64,000 nt of DNA, from contig JABSSW010000005.1 of the NCBI GenBank assembly GCA_018902385.1, forward strand, positions 248,001 through 312,000, read 5' to 3'. The notes under the pieces are model-generated. The model did not search any database and was not told the origin of the DNA. It worked only from the letters and a program-made list of their open reading frames with translations. Shown piece by piece: positions 24,701 to 36,624 of the stretch (position 1 is the stretch's first letter; every line of letters starts with the position of its first letter). The position numbers and the translations under genes were made by a program. Origin of the DNA: Physcia stellaris (lineage: Eukaryota; Ascomycota; Lecanoromycetes; Caliciales; Physciaceae).

Positions 24701-25830
24701 AATAATTCGAGAAAAAAATGATATTAACAAAATTATCAATTATCGACGCGTTCGACGTCAAATAAATGTAATTTTTACGATGAAATCGTTAACAAAAAAA
24801 TTCAATTTTCACACGTAATTCAATGTTATTTATTGTTTAAAATTTACGACGCATAAAAAGTTAAATTGTATCAAAAATAATTTCAAAAATTGTTGTTCGA
24901 TCTGATTGAACGACGAATAAAATGTGAAATGAAAAAAAAATCAAAAAATTTTTCGAAAATTGATATATTGAATGCAATCGCGATTACAACGTTTTTCGCG
25001 TTTAAATATTTTTTTTTATAATTTCGATATACAAAAAAAATAAAAAAATAAAAATTAATTCGAATTCTAAATTTATTGTCAATTAATTAATTGTCAATTA
25101 TCAAATCAAAAATCATAATTTGTACGAAATCGAATTTTCGATTTTAAAAACAACAAATAACAAAATTATCAATTTTTTTTTTAATTATTCAAAAAAACAT
25201 TTTCAAATTTTTAACGCAAATTGATTAAAAATCGAAATAAAAAATATTCAAATGCGAAAATCACGATGACAATAATTTTTCAATTCAACGATTTTAAATG
25301 CGAAAATCGCGATTACAACGATTTTTCAAATTTCAAAAAAAAAACATATTTACACAAATTTAACGAATTTTTATTGCGAAACATGTCGAAAAATGTTGAT
25401 TATTTCAAAAAATTTCGATGTTAAAAAAACGCATGTAAAATATTCAAAATTCAAATTAACAAAATATTGCGAATCGAATTTCGATAAAATTATATTAAAC
25501 AATTCGATAAATCACGAAAACGATCAATTTGATCACGTCAATATCAAATTTTCGATTGAATTCAACGAATTTATATTTTCGAACAAATTTCGAAATGTGT
25601 GTACGATTAAACAAATTGATTGATTATATGAACAAAAATTTGAAAAACAATTAATTTTGCAATTATTAATTTAATTATACAATCGTTTTTGTTATACATT
25701 TTGATATCACATTTTTGAATTTTACAAATAAATAGAAAAAATTAATCGACGATATTATTGTTTAACAAAATTTTTGTTGTGAATGTTTTTTGCATAAACG
25801 ATGTTCGTTGATCGAATCAATCATCAAAGT
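24700..25830. other. Mutated repeat sequence of unknown type
   Basis: AT-rich with the same dinucleotide pattern. Two plus-strand frames at 25,221-25,623 contain Cys and His residues in a polar context, but no family is recognisable. GC content and CpT/ApG return from about 25,800. Confidence 0.4.
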
Positions 25831-26757
25831 CTCTATACAGAAATTTTCAGAAACATTAGTTGATATTTCAATAACGTTTATAGCGTAAATTGCTGAATCA
25901 TTTACGATTGATAGTTGAAAATTAAAAGAAGTTATTTCAGTTAACGTTTGACAATTGTCACGACGAATTTCTTTATCGCTGATTCGGTCTTACCAGTCCT
26001 TGTATTCGACTTAATATTCAGATTTCTGTCACATTCTTCACAATATGATTCAAGAAGTTCAACTTTTTGCGAACATCGATCGAGCGAATGATCGAAACAA
26101 TTGTCAGATACAAGATTTTCAAATCCGGAATGGAGCTTGATTGTAGTAAGTGACATATTGTTAAGCTATCTATTCAATGATACGTCTATAGATTGTCACT
26201 TTATTCCCTCTCTTCGTCGTCTTCCCTCCCTATTGATAGTTTGTCCGGTTTGCATCAAGCAATTGCTTTCTAATCGTCCTCGAACTCGGATTCCAACGAG
26301 CGAAATTTTTTTAGGCCGTCGTCTCGACAAAGTTGCTCGAGGTCCATTCGCTGCTGCACCGCACAACAGCCGGCGTCGTATCTCGCCCCCCACTCATCCT
26401 CCCCTTGCCCAACAACCCAAGATCAACGGTCTCTCTAGTCGGCGGCGAGGTAGAGAAGCTGTTGAGCATGTCAGCATTCCCACTCTCAAAGATGACATTA
26501 TGAAGGGAAACGTAATCGACATACCTTTTTATTTTTATTTTATTTTATCTTATTTTATTTTGTACTTGGGATTGTCTTGATATAGCTGCTGTTATGCTAA
26601 GATAGTCTATCGTTTTTCATTCGGCAATCTACAGCCGACTTCATGCTCTGTCCCCCACCGTCTCCGAATCCATCGCCAAACCTATTTCGGATTCATTGGA
26701 TTGGGAGGGATTCCATGAGTTTGTTTTTGGCTGGTCTTCGACATTCATGACATTGGG
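25831..26757. other. Transition zone, possible decayed plus-strand gene
   Basis: A plus-strand frame (26,101-26,580) contains a plausible coding stretch around 26,290-26,510 that ends at a possible donor, GTAATC. A T-rich tract and an acceptor (ATATAG) follow near 26,586, but the next frame stops within a few codons. I do not recognise the protein and regard it as a remnant. Confidence 0.25.
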
Positions 26758-27045
26758 TCAAGCGTTCGCTGGTCCAGCTTCCACATTTGCTTCCTGTTCT
26801 TCATCACCGTGTTGTTCGGCCTCTTGTGCATCACCTTGTTGTTCGGCGTCTTGCTCAGCATCTGCTTCTCCTCCCTCTTGGTCATCACCTTGTAGTTGTT
26901 CTGGGGGAGTTGGGGGGGTTGGTGGAACGCAGGTGCTGGCTTTTCGGTGTGGAGGGAGAGGCGTCAACCCGTGCTCGTCACAACACCAGTAGTGCTTTGT
27001 GCATATCTCCCGGAGTTTTTGCCCGTTCTGTACACGAATTGCCAA
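26758..27045 (-). CDS. Acidic Gln/Glu/Ala-repeat protein fragment
   Basis: An open frame of 95 codons on the minus strand whose second half is an imperfect repeat of Asp, Glu, Gln, Gly and Ala. The DNA is a diverged ~24-base minisatellite (26,805-26,890). The first half has a Cys/His-rich patch (ICTKHYWCCDEH). The open frame begins with a non-ATG codon, and a plus-strand frame across the same DNA is equally open. Direction and reality are uncertain. Confidence 0.25.
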   Translation of the reverse strand: MAIRVQNGQKLREICTKHYWCCDEHGLTPLPPHRKASTCVPPTPPTPPEQLQGDDQEGGEADAEQDAEQQGDAQEAEQHGDEEQEANVEAGPANA

Positions 27046-27266
27046 ATAGTAGTGCCAATTCCATACCGCCTATATCTGCCTCTGGCCCATAACAACATGC
27101 CACAGGAGAAAAAGAAAGCTCAACGTCCTCGTTGAGTCCAAAGTCCTACCTCCATCCATCATCATATTGCCAATTGCTATCACTTCCTTACCCTACGTCC
27201 GCGAGCCCGACCACCAGAGCCGTCTGGATTGTTTAGTTCGTACTGCTCGATAAGGCCCAGGCTGTT

Positions 27267-27773
27267 TTGCAATCCGGAGACACTCCGTCTGGCATCTTCG
27301 GCAAGAATAGATCTTTGTCTGCTGAGCTGGAGGGGTGGCTGGGCGTTGGGACCCCGAGGATGCGTGGGCTGACTTATCGCCAGAAGCCTTCGGGGATGTG
27401 GGGGTCTTTCCTGGAGACATACTTTGATAGTCTGAATTGGTATGATGTGAATGCTCAGGTTTTGGATATTGAGGTGGAAGATTTTAGGTTGAAGGTTTGG
27501 GCCGAGCCAATCATGGAAAATCGCGGGCCCTCCGAGTCCTCCAGCATCCGTTCACCCCCGTCACCCTTCGAGCGTCCATCGTTCGAGTCACTTAGGCCGT
27601 TCACTTTAAATCAAAGTATCCCAACACTTGAGAGAGCCTCGTCCAGACAGCGCAGATCATCTCGGTTTTCGGACTATCGGAAGTATCTGCCACATATACA
27701 TCAGTGCACTCAACCCTTCGATTCAAAGCCAGGACCATTTTGCTCGAGCAGAGGTGGGGTTTCAGGATATTGA
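27267..27773 (+). CDS. Hypothetical protein, possible exon
   Basis: A 168-codon plus-strand open frame with balanced composition. A hydrophobic-aromatic stretch (SFLETYFDSLNWYDV) and an acidic LDIEVEDF segment are followed by a Ser/Pro/Arg-rich tail. No domain is recognised. A minus-strand frame over 27,193-27,420 is also open and resembles, over about 30 bases, the start of the minus-strand pseudogene near 31,900. Low confidence in strand. Confidence 0.3.
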   Translation: MQSGDTPSGIFGKNRSLSAELEGWLGVGTPRMRGLTYRQKPSGMWGSFLETYFDSLNWYDVNAQVLDIEVEDFRLKVWAEPIMENRGPSESSSIRSPPSPFERPSFESLRPFTLNQSIPTLERASSRQRRSSRFSDYRKYLPHIHQCTQPFDSKPGPFCSSRGGVSGY

Positions 27774-27929
27774 CCGCTGTGACTTGGTTGAGTAATATGA
27801 AATTATCAATTTCCACTCTCCACTGCTGGACTGCGGCTCTCAGTCTATTTTCCATTCGCTTCTCTTGGAATTCGAAGTTGCGGCAGATTGAATTTCTATA
27901 TACTCAATGTATTTGAGCTGATTCACATT

Positions 27930-28150
27930 GTTTGAAGAAATTCGTCAAAATTAAACAATTATTTTCGAGCAATTGAAAAATGAAATATTGCAGTTTTGAC
28001 AATCGATTCGAAAATGTGAACGAAACAGTTGCAAATTCATGACGATTGATGTCGACATGTAATTTTTCGATATAAATGTCAAAATATAATCATGATTAAA
28101 AAAGAACTGATGATTTGTTAATGAGAAGTAACACAATGTTCAAATGAATG
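27930..28150. repeat. Small AT-rich mutated patch
   Basis: About 220 bases with the look of the large block (TTCGA, AATTTT, GTCGAC contexts) but with some ApG left. It is probably a fragment of a repeat that was mutated less heavily. Confidence 0.5.
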
Positions 28151-29719
28151 CATATTCATCATCTAAACTCAATCTCGTCTTCGGCAAGCTATTCGGATTG
28201 ATGTCTTCAACAAGAAGACGAAGTCGGAGTCGGGAGACGTTTGACCCATCCTCGATCAAAACCCCAAAAAGTCGATTCGGGACGTTTGGAAGAATAACCG
28301 AAAATCTCCATGTCTTTCATCAGGGTTGAATAGCTCACTTCTCAAATCTTGATATCCAGTTCAGCTAGCTTTGCTGATTTGATAGAAAGCGCCAAACGTC
28401 GCAGAGGTTCAGTGGTAGGTAGATACTTAATTCAACTTTAGGACTTTTCTGAGTTTCGAGATCGACACGCAATTGGCTGGTAACGAATCTAGCCTCCTTA
28501 TTAAGATTGGAGGCTGGGTATTCATTGCGAAGCTCTGAGCGGTGTCAGAATGGATATAGCAGGTCAGTCCAGCTCAGCGGTCATGTTTCAGGTCGTTCAC
28601 TATCAATTAGACGTGATTTTCTCAGAGTCATTCCCTAAGTTATCAGCACTGCTTCAGAACTAAGTGAGCAAAGCGTGGGAAAAGGAGAAAGGTTGGCATG
28701 TAGCAGAGTATTGATGACGGTCGGCTTGATCATTGCTTTTGCTGATTTAACTTCATCGGCTTTCTCGACAGACAGGAGATCATTGACACGGATATTGGGT
28801 ACTATGTGCGCAAAGCCTCATGTAGAGTCTGAGTTTAATTGATGACCTCCTTGAATTTGCGATTGACTCGTTGTATGTGAAAGGGAGCCGCGATTTGAAA
28901 GACCCAAGGGTTGGAATGAGGGTTTCGTTCACAGCTAACACTTCTGTGATCGGCCGGATTATCAAACTAAACTGTGTCAGTTTCGACTCTGAATCTAACA
29001 TACCATCTAAAGGTACTAGGACATACCAGGAATCAGTTATGTGATCAGGCAGCCAGGTTTCGTCGTTTATGGTGACAGACGACCCTGTCACTCAAACCAA
29101 AGTCATCCTTTTCGCCGAAGAACCCTTAGGGAACGCTTGGAACCTAAGGTAGGCGCCATGAGTTTTTACTGAAATACTGACCTTGTATTATATATTAGTA
29201 GCACTTCGTAAAGAACCTATCTAATGACTAGCAGTGCTTCGGTGCGGACTTCGAGCTCAATGTTCACCATTCGAGCTCATCTCGAAATTTCGGGAACGAA
29301 TTCCAAAGAGCTACGGCTTGATGGGGAGGACAGATGGCATGTAGAACCTATCAAAGTCTTGGATTTCTACCTCGAAATCCTCGAATGTCACCCCCTGAGA
29401 CGATCGTCATCTCTCTTGGAAAGAGAAGGATCACTCTTCTGAAGGGTAGTCCCAGAAAGAGGAATGCAGGGCCGTTGAGGCTTGGACATCGACTCCGGAT
29501 TCTCAGAGCATACGTGTCGGGATGTTCTAGGACAGCTTGTTGGTTGGTCGCAATAAAGTCGTTTGAGATTACTGCCGATTCGCATTAAGCTGATGGGCCG
29601 TCATATGGCTGTCTCTTAAATGAATAACTTCTTCGATTAAGCCCATGGCCCTAGATCACGCTTCGCGTCAGCTAGCGCAGCTGTAAATTCACACTGCCAA
29701 ATTGGAGTCATCTACTGGC
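28151..29719. other. No supported gene
   Basis: Short open frames on both strands (for example 28,780-29,091 minus and 29,224-29,442 plus) have protein-like stretches, but no ATG-led model, splice set or domain can be supported. It probably contains decayed coding DNA. Confidence 0.35.
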
Positions 29720-32210
29720 TCAAAACCCGCGGACTCCAGTGAGTTCTGTTAGAGGACCCAAAGGATCTTGTTTCTTAGGGGTATGAATCACTTTTCCAGG
29801 GGGAGGTGATGGCCGGAGATGCGGCCAGTCGTACTTCTCCATGACTAGGTGGATTCAGTCAGTCAAGCAGACAAAAATAGAGAAGACAAGAACAGCTTAA
29901 ATTTACTCATTTCTGTCTGAGGAACGGCATCTTTGTCCAAGTGATGCAAAAAGATCGGGTTCAAGGCACTTGGAAGATCAGCTAGAGAAACTCTATTGGC
30001 ATTAGGGATTTGACCCATGCGTTGAATTCGATTCTTAACATAGCAATTGATTTGAGTCAGATGCTCTTTGATATGCATGTTAAAGTCTTCAAACCGGGAG
30101 ACGACTTGTTGATCGTTCATGTTGGCGGTGACTTTTCTCATGTCGAGAGCTGTTCCCGCAATCTGTGTGATATTGCCGTTGAGGTGCTTGCGAGACGAGC
30201 TATGTTTGGAGATGCTCTCTATGTCCATGAATACAAACGGAGCAAGGGAGCGTGGCCAGGTGGTTGGTAGCAGCGTCTTGGGTAGGTCAGACGCTATGAA
30301 ATGATCAAAGGCAACTGGCAAAGGGTATGAGGATTTATGAAGAGTAGTATGGAGCGGGTTGCAGACCGCGACAGGATAATTCGTAAGGAACAAATTCCAA
30401 ACTGACAAAAGAGAAGTGAGGTGAAAGTTGTGGCTCGACACGGGGATAAAGCCCCGAGGAGGAACTGATGTAAAAATCCTTGATGGAATGAGTGGCGAAA
30501 GAGACTTGCGATAAAGGATGCTCCAAGCGACCCTCCGTCATATAGGGCGTCGTGGTGTGGTATTTTCAAGAGGCATTCAATTTTCTATGTAAATCCCCAA
30601 ACGTTGTATTGCGACGGAATGTTTTCTTTAGCAGACGAGAGTAAAGTCTCTGAAACTCCCTTGCAAAATCCTGGGTCTTTCTTACAAGATCGTCAACCTG
30701 CTTTGCATGAAGGTTTGAAAGATTTTCGCCCTTTGATTCATCGGATTGTAGTTGATCATTCATGGTGCTGGCGTCTTCGATAGTAATTTTCTCGAGAATC
30801 TCATATCGTTCATTGAGCTTCTTGAACTCATCATCCTTCATGCGGATCTCCTTTTTGTGAGCTTCGCTGACGAGTTTCAGAGTCTGCTCCATCGATTCAT
30901 TGTTTACTAATGCTCGCTCCTCAAGTGAGCGTTTGGTATCATTTGTCCTCGCTGATGTTTTTGAAGCGCTGTACGCGTTGCGGAGTGCGGAGGATGTAAG
31001 TATTGATGTTGTGAAGTCTGCCTTGCGAGCCTACTTTTTCATACTCTTGCAACTCGGCATTGAGCTCTCTAACCTGATGGATATTGATGACTATTCCAAC
31101 TTCAACGTCAGGATGCTTGCCGAAGAGATATGCTTGTACTGCTAGGTTGATCAAGATATTCCAAATTCTCGGGATCTTCGTCATAGACTTCCACCGGATC
31201 GTCAGCGGGATCCTCGAAATCTGTGCCATCTTCGGAATAATCTGAAGCTACTTCGACCTCTAGATCGTCGTCGAAGGTATTCTGAAAGGCCGATTTATTA
31301 TTTTGTAAGTCGGGGCCTTTCTTGCTCGGCTTTTTCTCATTGATGTTCAAACCAGCTTCGGGGTGCGAATCCGAAGCAACCACCCTCCTTTTCGTCCTTG
31401 GGCTTGACCGAGTGTCCGTGACCTCCTCGTTGCGCAAGCGTATGAAGGAGAGCTGACTCTCCCAGTCTTCGTGAGGTTCCTGACGACTTTTTTTGTTTGT
31501 AGCTGTTTTTCCGGATACTGTCGATCCATCATTCAGATCGCCCTGTTTGCGCTTTTCCTTGCTGGCGCAAAAAATATCTCACTAAAAAGCCCATCACTTT
31601 TTTCGCTCTCGGTGATCAGTGTCAGAAGACACGAACACATCTATCGGAAAGCCTTCTTTCCCTCGGGGCCGTGATAGCTGTTGACGTTCCCCTAGCGTGG
31701 ACAGGGTTCTCTCAAGCTCTTTGTCCGTCAGGGATGCGTCGCACCAGTCAACCATTTGAGCTAGGTTGTCCCAAGCTCTTCGTCGTCGAGGGCTGCGTAT
31801 TTAAGCCGGACCAAGAGCTCTCCTGGGGTGTATCATGTAGGCACCGCTGGAGGGCGTAGCTCATGTTGTTCCTGGAGTTGGTTTCTTTACTGGGCGACGC
31901 CGAGGATGCGGGGGCTGACTTGTTGTCAGGGATTATCGTCTTAGACGAAGATGGCTTGAACGGCATGGTAAGCAGTATGAATCGTTTTGCTTTGAAGGTT
32001 GGAGTCGAATGTTTTGCGAATTGGAATGAGGATGGAGGGCTGGTCCTCTTTTATACTTCGAAATCCTGCGTTCGAAGGATAAGCTGGGCCATGGAACTTC
32101 TTGGTATCATCCATTCCCAGGTGTCCAGCCAACTGGGTATGTTCGACTCTAGGTTCACGTCGCTGATGCAGAGTATTATGGAGGGAGATAGGGAGATAGC
32201 TCGTTGAGTG
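29720..32210 (-). pseudogene. Decayed multi-exon gene, coiled-coil and acidic protein of unknown function
   Basis: A run of minus-strand coding segments in one order. They are a Ser/Pro-rich start near 31,966, a segment around 31,770-31,600 (WCDASLTDKELERTL), and an acidic segment 31,530-31,110 (EDGTDFEDPADDPVEVYDED). A long coiled coil follows (30,892-30,566) and then a C-terminal region (30,520-29,907). The last intron is clean: donor GTAAAT at 29,906, acceptor CTAG at 29,845, 62 bases. It joins in phase to a final exon ending at 29,720. In contrast, at least three frame changes and an in-frame TGA near 30,566 interrupt the upstream part. The gene therefore looks recently dead or mis-assembled. 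Function is not recognisable. Confidence 0.5.
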
Positions 32211-33923
32211 GAGGTCTCAAGTGAGTCGGGGACATGGAATGACTGAATCAGATCGTAGTGAGGTGTATGAAGTGTGAGAAATATATATGGTGTTAAGGAA
32301 CAGAATTCAAACTAGAGGAAAGATTGGTTCAAAATTTCATGATCTGGCATGGTGCTCAATACCTCGCCACTAATATAGTTATTATAACAAGACCGGGACC
32401 CGTATCTGGAACAAAGCATATGAATACGTCATGAATTAAACACCAAGTTCTGATTCGGTCCGAAGTCAGGCAATCGGAGGGTTTTCAGCGTGTATGCTAA
32501 GTCATCGCATCACATAGTGTCAGGCCATAGGATAGTGAGTTGATTCAGATGGCCAAAAAGTGCAGGCAAGGAACAGACTCATAGCGGCAAACCAGCTGAT
32601 TCTTTACCTTTGTCGACGTCTTCGCTTGTGATATTCAATGATCAAGAGGCCATGGCCACAGTATAGGAAGGTAGATAAGAGTTGAATGATACAAGTGGCA
32701 CGAAGATATGATGTGCCGCATCCATCCACTGTATGATGGTATTTACTCGACATGAGACCAATTTTCCAATTCGGAGCATTCGTCCCTGATGCAAAGCCTG
32801 CGATAGGATGGTGAGGGTTCACCCAGTTTGCATGGATGTAGAGATGTATATCTAGATATTAAAGGACGTAGCGAGAGGGTGGCGAGATGGATTGAGGAAG
32901 TCGACTATAGAGGTAGATGTAGATGTAGAATGTATATGTAGAGGGGAGGGTTTGCTGGGTGGGTCGAGGGTTTAAGTATGCGAGGGATGTCGCTTCCTTC
33001 CTAATGCGTCCTTTGTGAATGCTCGACGTGGATTCCCAAGATGTTCACAAGGGAGGGTATGTCAGTGTGATGTCAAGCGTTCAATCAATGATGAGAAGAG
33101 GAGAGTGATATTAGGAAGTACGCAGTGAAAGTGGGGATTGATGAGAAAGACAGTTCTCCGAGACATAACGTTTATCCTGGAAAGAGCCACTGGAATTTAG
33201 CGGTAGGACAGATACCGAATGTCTCCAGAGGTGATGACGACTGAGCAGAAATAGGTCAGATACGTGGAAAGCTGCAAGATTGAGATCAGTTCTCCAGACG
33301 AAGGGGGGTGAAAAGTAAAGATGAACGACCGATTCAGAGATCCGTGACTGATTGAGTAGCCGGAATGAGCTTATTGAACCTCACAACGTGATCAGGGACC
33401 TGTATGATTCCACTTCAAGTGATCTCCGAAGGACACTTGTCTCTGCGTCCTTCTCTTGTGATTAGATTTGTGAATGTGATCATGGTCTTAAAAGCTGAAG
33501 TACAGAGAAATGGAATCTGATTGACGGTCAGTCACATAAATTCACGAGAGTGGCCGGCGAGAAACTGACCTGAGAATTCCAGTTGACGAGCAAGGGGAAG
33601 AATGGCACTTTGCAGGGACGCAAGGTCTGGTGACTCATTGCACCATGACGGTCTTTTCTTTCTATCATTAAGGAAGGAACTCGATGTATTTACGTTGTAT
33701 GAAGCCGCTATGTTCCATCTTTGGGCACCAGTTGCGAGGCTACTAATCTTCGATAAGTCTACCATCCTGCCAATACTGCTGCTGCCAATCGAAATGTCTC
33801 GTGGTGGAAGCTCAAAGCAGCATGCTAGGCTCAATTAAACATCTGTGTGTAAGATTACCTGTCGTTCTGAAATCATTCAGTCGTCAGCACATGCTAATTT
33901 TCGCAGTAAACGGCGAGTATCCC
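32211..33923. other. Intergenic
   Basis: Normal composition. A GTAGAT-type short repeat lies near 32,907-32,945. Open frames at 33,532-33,834 (minus) and 33,602-33,838 (plus) overlap each other and have no recognisable features. No gene is called. Confidence 0.4.
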
Positions 33924-36179
33924 TCATCCCACAGCCCCGGCTTCCTCCTTTTCCAGCACAGGAACATCCACCTTCTTCTCTCCCTCATCTCCCCAGAAGA
34001 GCTTCTTCAGTTTCCGTTCCTTCTCATCTTCCAGAAACTTGTCAAAGTTCGCCTCCACCGGATTGAACACCTTGCCTTGGTAGACCTCGTGCGGCAAGAA
34101 TGCACACTTCTCCTCATCCCTTGCTAGATATCTGCAAACGTGCATATGCAAGAAAATCGCTACCCTCTGGTTCCCTTGCTCCGTAAGTCTCCATTTTGGT
34201 GGCTTCACGTGTTCGTCTAGGTAGAGATCGAGATTTGAGGAGTCTTCAGTCGTGTCTAGCCATCCTGAAGTATCAAGCCAGAAGACCGCTTTGTCACCAT
34301 CTGCGCGGAGCTGGTTGACGGCATTCTGAGTGGCGTGTTCGAGTTGCCCAAGCAGAGGACGCATGATGAATATCGGGATTGCAGCCGGGGTAGAACTGGA
34401 GACGAGACCGGGGTAGCCGAAGCGCTCGCTGTGGATGATGGCGGGATGTTTGGGATAAGCGAGGGTACGAATAGCTTTGATGAGGGAGATGTAGGTTTCT
34501 TCGAAGCGGGCAGAAAGGTCGAAGAGCGTTTTGTTGTAATCTGCGCTGTGGAGATTGAAGGATGTCAGATCTGAATTGCCGATGTTCAAGACCTGGCGAG
34601 GAATACTTTCAGTAATTTAGAAAGGACAAAGGGTTTTCTAACTTACCATGACATCAGGTATGTAGGCATCGAACATCCAGGGATGGTCAAAATAGGGAGA
34701 CTCATATGGACCACTTTGCTCGTCAACTGCGGTCTGATGTGAGATTTAAGGGATAAACGAACCTGCGAAAGAAAACGTCGCCTAAGCCAGCTGGAAAGCC
34801 AACACCGCCAATGCAATCCTGGGTAAGGCACATTCCATCCATTCCGATACCGACATGATCAGCACCAAACATTTCCCCAAGCAAATATTCCCAGCCCATA
34901 ACGCCAGCAAGCAGACCGTCAGCGCCGCCGCTACGACCGCTCGCATGCTGTGCACGGAATGAACCTGGTACATCTGTAATTACCTCTAGTACTTTCTTGC
35001 GGTCGCGGAGGAGGGTAGGCACATCCTCCTTGTCCGCAAGTTCTTGCTGCTTCATCTCCCGAGCGTTGCCTCTAAGGATATTCTTCAGGCCATTTTCATG
35101 CTTACGACCAATCTGATCATTTTCGGCGCTCAAGTCGTCCTCGTCTTCGTACTCTTCTGCCAACAAAGAGCCTTGAACACGCAACAGCTGTCCACCTTTG
35201 CTTAGCCAGAGACCTTCCAGCTCTAGGATACCTCTTCCGTTGTCATCGGTCATAGGGGCTGCGATCCTGATCTGATGTTCGTCCTCTCGCCTCAGATCGT
35301 TTGAGCAAACAGATACTAAGGAGGAACAGTTCTGTAGAATAATGTATTCTTCGCCATCTACCCGAGCCAAAAGAGAGATCGGAGGCGCTGGTCTTTCATT
35401 AGAAGTGATGGGTCGAAACGAGTAATGGCCAGGAGTAGGTAAAGGGACTAACGCCGATGTCTGGGTAATAGCGCCATGCTTGCCTGCCTTTGGATGTATG
35501 CCGACATTGTGGAGAGCAAGGAGCAAAGTAGTCGTGTTGGTGACAGTCACGTCGAAGTAAACACCTTGAGGCACCAATTGTCAGCAACCGCTTCGAGATT
35601 GAGGTCCCATGTTACCGATTCTTACCAGGAAATGTCCCGTCTTTCCGTAGTCGATTAGGTGTGGCCGACCAACGGCCTACATACTACTCATTGTAAGCCT
35701 CTTTTCGCCCTCCAGAGCGTTGGAAGATAGCATACGTGGATTTTTGGGTTATTAGCTGGGAAGAACTGTAAATCCTTGGTCCGTCCTTCTGGAAATAGAT
35801 CCCTTCCAAGCCGGTTCGCATCAAGTTTGACCATATTCAGCTCGTCTCTTCCGCCGTGAAACCACCATAGTATCAAGACAACAAGACCAAGTAGAAGCCA
35901 TAATGGCTTGCTCTTCAGAATCCGCTTGATTCGGTACCAACTGTAGGTTTCGTAGTACCGCCTTCTCTCATGTCTTGGAGTGAAATGCATTGGACCTCCA
36001 TATGGCGTTGGCGGCTTGAGCCCAGCGGAGCGAAACGGCGAGTAGCTAGTTGTTGCTAAAGGCGTACCGAGGGGCAATGGTGTTGTATGGCCGGAGATAC
36101 GTGGAGAGGCTGAAAATCGTGGGAGGGACAGATGGAGGTTTGGTCGATTGCGAAATGGAGTCGGGGTAGTATTTGCCAT
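33924..36179 (-). CDS. Type II membrane SGNH-hydrolase-like protein
   Basis: Five exons fit in phase: 36179-35736, 35676-35616, 35564-34763, 34713-34647 and 34592-33924. The introns are 49-59 bases, and the protein is 680 residues. Residues 1-90 are a Pro/Ser-rich cytosolic tail; one membrane segment lies at about 92-107 (KPLWLLLGLVVLILWW). The lumenal part has a beta-rich region (GVYFDVTVTN) and then an SGNH-like region. An NIGNSD block at 461-466 matches the family's third block (G-x-N-D type). The YLLGEMFGAD and HPWMFDAYIPDV stretches resemble fungal and CE2-like SGNH proteins. The usual GDS nucleophile motif is replaced by TDVPGS, and the place of the catalytic His (D-x-x-H) reads WRLTEQG. 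The protein is therefore either a divergent family with its own catalytic set or a pseudoenzyme. It probably acts in the Golgi or ER lumen on glycans. Confidence 0.75.
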
Positions 36180-36624
36180 TGTACCAGCATGGATCTATGG
36201 AAGCGAAGGATTACATGGAATCCTTGTATCCTGGAGTTGCATGTGGATTATGAAGGATCAGCATGTGAATGAGGATGAGGAGGGGATCAACACAGTGAAG
36301 TGCTCTGCCCAAGTCGTGACTTCCTCATTTCATCCATCAATCTAATCTTATCTTCCTGATACCCTTTTGATTGTCACGACTCCTCAATATTAGCTACTTC
36401 GAAGAACCCCACAGTCAGAGATAGCTGAAAGTCAAACTCAAGCAGAAGTTGACTCTTGTATTTCTGGTAGCCTGTACAATAAGTGATATCTCGTGCTGGG
36501 TGATCCTCTCAGAACTGCTTCAACTAAACCATTGATGAACTTTTGTTGGGACACTGCAACAAAATTGGGATCACAGCCCTCGGTCCATACCTCTGAGCCC
36601 GCCTACCAGTCTTATAGCAAGCGA
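36180..36624. other. Intergenic between two minus-strand genes
   Basis: About 445 bases between the end of the Mpv17-family gene and the start of the SGNH-like gene. It should hold the promoter and leader of the latter. No further feature is seen. Confidence 0.4.

Larger units (their letters stand above)
3880..25830. repeat. AT-rich block of mutated repeats (RIP-like), interrupted at 8,743-11,215
   Basis: Very AT-rich sequence full of A and T runs, packed with remains of mobile elements and no intact gene. Cytosine is kept almost only in CpA and CpG, and guanine almost only in TpG and CpG. In 22,801-23,040 I counted by hand 14 CpA, 17 CpG, 1 CpT and 0 CpC, with 11 TpG, 0 ApG and 0 GpG. In 12,361-12,480 CpT and CpC are both zero. 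The 2.47 kb insert at 8,743-11,215 has ordinary composition. Saturation differs by element: the gypsy and A/B parts are most extreme, while parts of the hAT region near 19.7-21.2 kb keep some CpT and ApG. Confidence 0.9.

Noticed and set aside
3880-25830. Possibility that the AT-rich block is mitochondrial DNA inserted in the nucleus
   Set aside because: The recognisable content is nuclear mobile elements (copia, hAT, gypsy), with many CpG sites and no mitochondrial genes.
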